In this document: piece after piece, positions 63,605 to 64,000 of the stretch
Position numbering within the stretch: position 1 is the first letter of the stretch
How the letters are laid out: the number at the start of each line of letters is the position of its first letter
Assembly: GCA_028716975.1 (NCBI GenBank)
Contig: JAQUOU010000019.1
Coordinates: forward strand, 1-64,000
Direction: 5' to 3'
Length of the DNA stretch: 64,000 nt
Source: Methylobacter sp.
GTDB taxonomy: Bacteria; Pseudomonadota; Gammaproteobacteria; Methylococcales; Methylomonadaceae
Position numbers and translations under genes: made by a program
Notes under the pieces: model-generated
The model's input: only the letters and a program-made list of their open reading frames with translations
What the model was told of the DNA's origin: nothing
Database searches by the model: none

Positions 63605-64000
63605 ATGACCATGCAGACTAACGATAACAAAACATCAGCAAGACTTTGGGTGCATCGGTTGTTTGAACAAAGCAGCGCCTCGTTAAAAGCTACTCCAGGT
63701 AACACCTCTTATGCAAAACGCTATCAAACGAGTCATGCTTTAGCAGGGCCAAGCCCTTTCAGCGCCTTGTTTGCGGGTGAAAATAAACACCAACCCGAGA
63801 GAGAAACCGATAAACACCAAGTTCAGCAGTGTTTTGAAGAAGATGTATCCTTACAAGAAATCAGTCCCCATACTAGCGAAATCTTTCACGCGAGTGAAGC
63901 CAATAATTTACAGGCAGCCGTTAACGGAATGGAGAAAAAGGGGACTGGAAGCTTAAACGCCCGGTTCACCGTACTTAACAGTTATGCCGAAACGCCTGAT
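63605..64000 (+). CDS. Unknown protein, cut by the window edge
   Basis: An open frame of 132 codons from ATG 63605 (or 63611) to the right edge without a stop. The visible part is hydrophilic, rich in Ser, Ala, His and Gln (KTSARLWVHRLFEQSSAS; EISPHTSEIFHASEANN), with no signal or membrane segment, and looks disordered. AGGAAAG lies ten bases upstream. It follows the heme-oxygenase-like gene on the same strand and may be co-transcribed. The family is not recognised. Confidence 0.6.
   Translation, partial: MTMQTNDNKTSARLWVHRLFEQSSASLKATPGNTSYAKRYQTSHALAGPSPFSALFAGENKHQPERETDKHQVQQCFEEDVSLQEISPHTSEIFHASEANNLQAAVNGMEKKGTGSLNARFTVLNSYAETPD

Overview
The window looks like chromosomal DNA of a gammaproteobacterium of moderate G+C. 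The gltX / tRNA-Ala / tRNA-Glu group, the proA-nadD-rsfS operon and the overall protein style fit an environmental lineage such as a methanotroph of the Methylococcales. That placement is an inference; no 16S rRNA or methane oxidation gene is present to prove it.

Layout. 0-7 kb: a DUF883 / holin-like / small membrane protein operon, a CPA1 cation/proton antiporter, a large-subunit catalase (katE) and a secreted repeat-rich EF-hand protein. 7.5-12.4 kb: a thioredoxin-like [2Fe-2S] ferredoxin, a REC-GAF-PAS-GAF sensor whose GGDEF domain is cut off, and an alcohol dehydrogenase. 12.8-15.6 kb: a large membrane-anchored patatin-like protein. 16-19.5 kb: a histone-deacetylase-like hydrolase divergent from proA-nadD-rsfS. 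19.5-22.6 kb: a vitamin B12 uptake unit (cobalamin riboswitch, btuB-type receptor, btuM-type membrane protein).

23.7-37.3 kb is the functional core: a nitrogen-acquisition locus of an outer-membrane porin, the urea ABC transporter urtABCDE, a HupE/UreJ nickel-permease-like protein and urease ureDABCEFG, all on the + strand behind a good sigma-54 -24/-12 promoter. Urea would cross the outer membrane through the porin, be bound by UrtA, imported by UrtBCDE and split by urease, with UreDEFG loading nickel. Repeats and hairpins sit at three junctions of this locus (urtA/urtB, ureD/ureA, ureC/ureE). 37-42.2 kb holds mutM, a Cys-less CMD-family protein, an FMN reductase, a HAD phosphatase, a GST and a DUF2959 lipoprotein.

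42.8-48.7 kb is a PaoABC-type molybdenum aldehyde/xanthine dehydrogenase cluster with xdhC and mocA helpers; the [2Fe-2S] and FAD subunit genes carry frameshifts while the molybdenum subunit is intact. Next come a decayed type I restriction gene (hsdR), tRNA-Glu, tRNA-Ala, gltX, a VWA-OmpA lipoprotein and a dead transposase. 56.5-60.8 kb: a MASE1 hybrid histidine kinase and a PiT phosphate transporter. 61-64 kb: a nine-cysteine metallothionein too short for ordinary ORF calling, two CsbD-like stress proteins, a heme-oxygenase-like diiron enzyme and an unknown gene running off the edge.

Three families of non-coding dispersed repeats with terminal inverted repeats (R1, R2, R3 below) are spread through the window. 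Two R2 copies, near-identical and in opposite orientation, flank the B12 and urea regions. I see no CRISPR array, prophage or intact insertion sequence. No clearly new multi-gene system is proven; the best candidate for unfamiliar biology is the diiron-oxidase-like gene and its unknown partner at the right edge.
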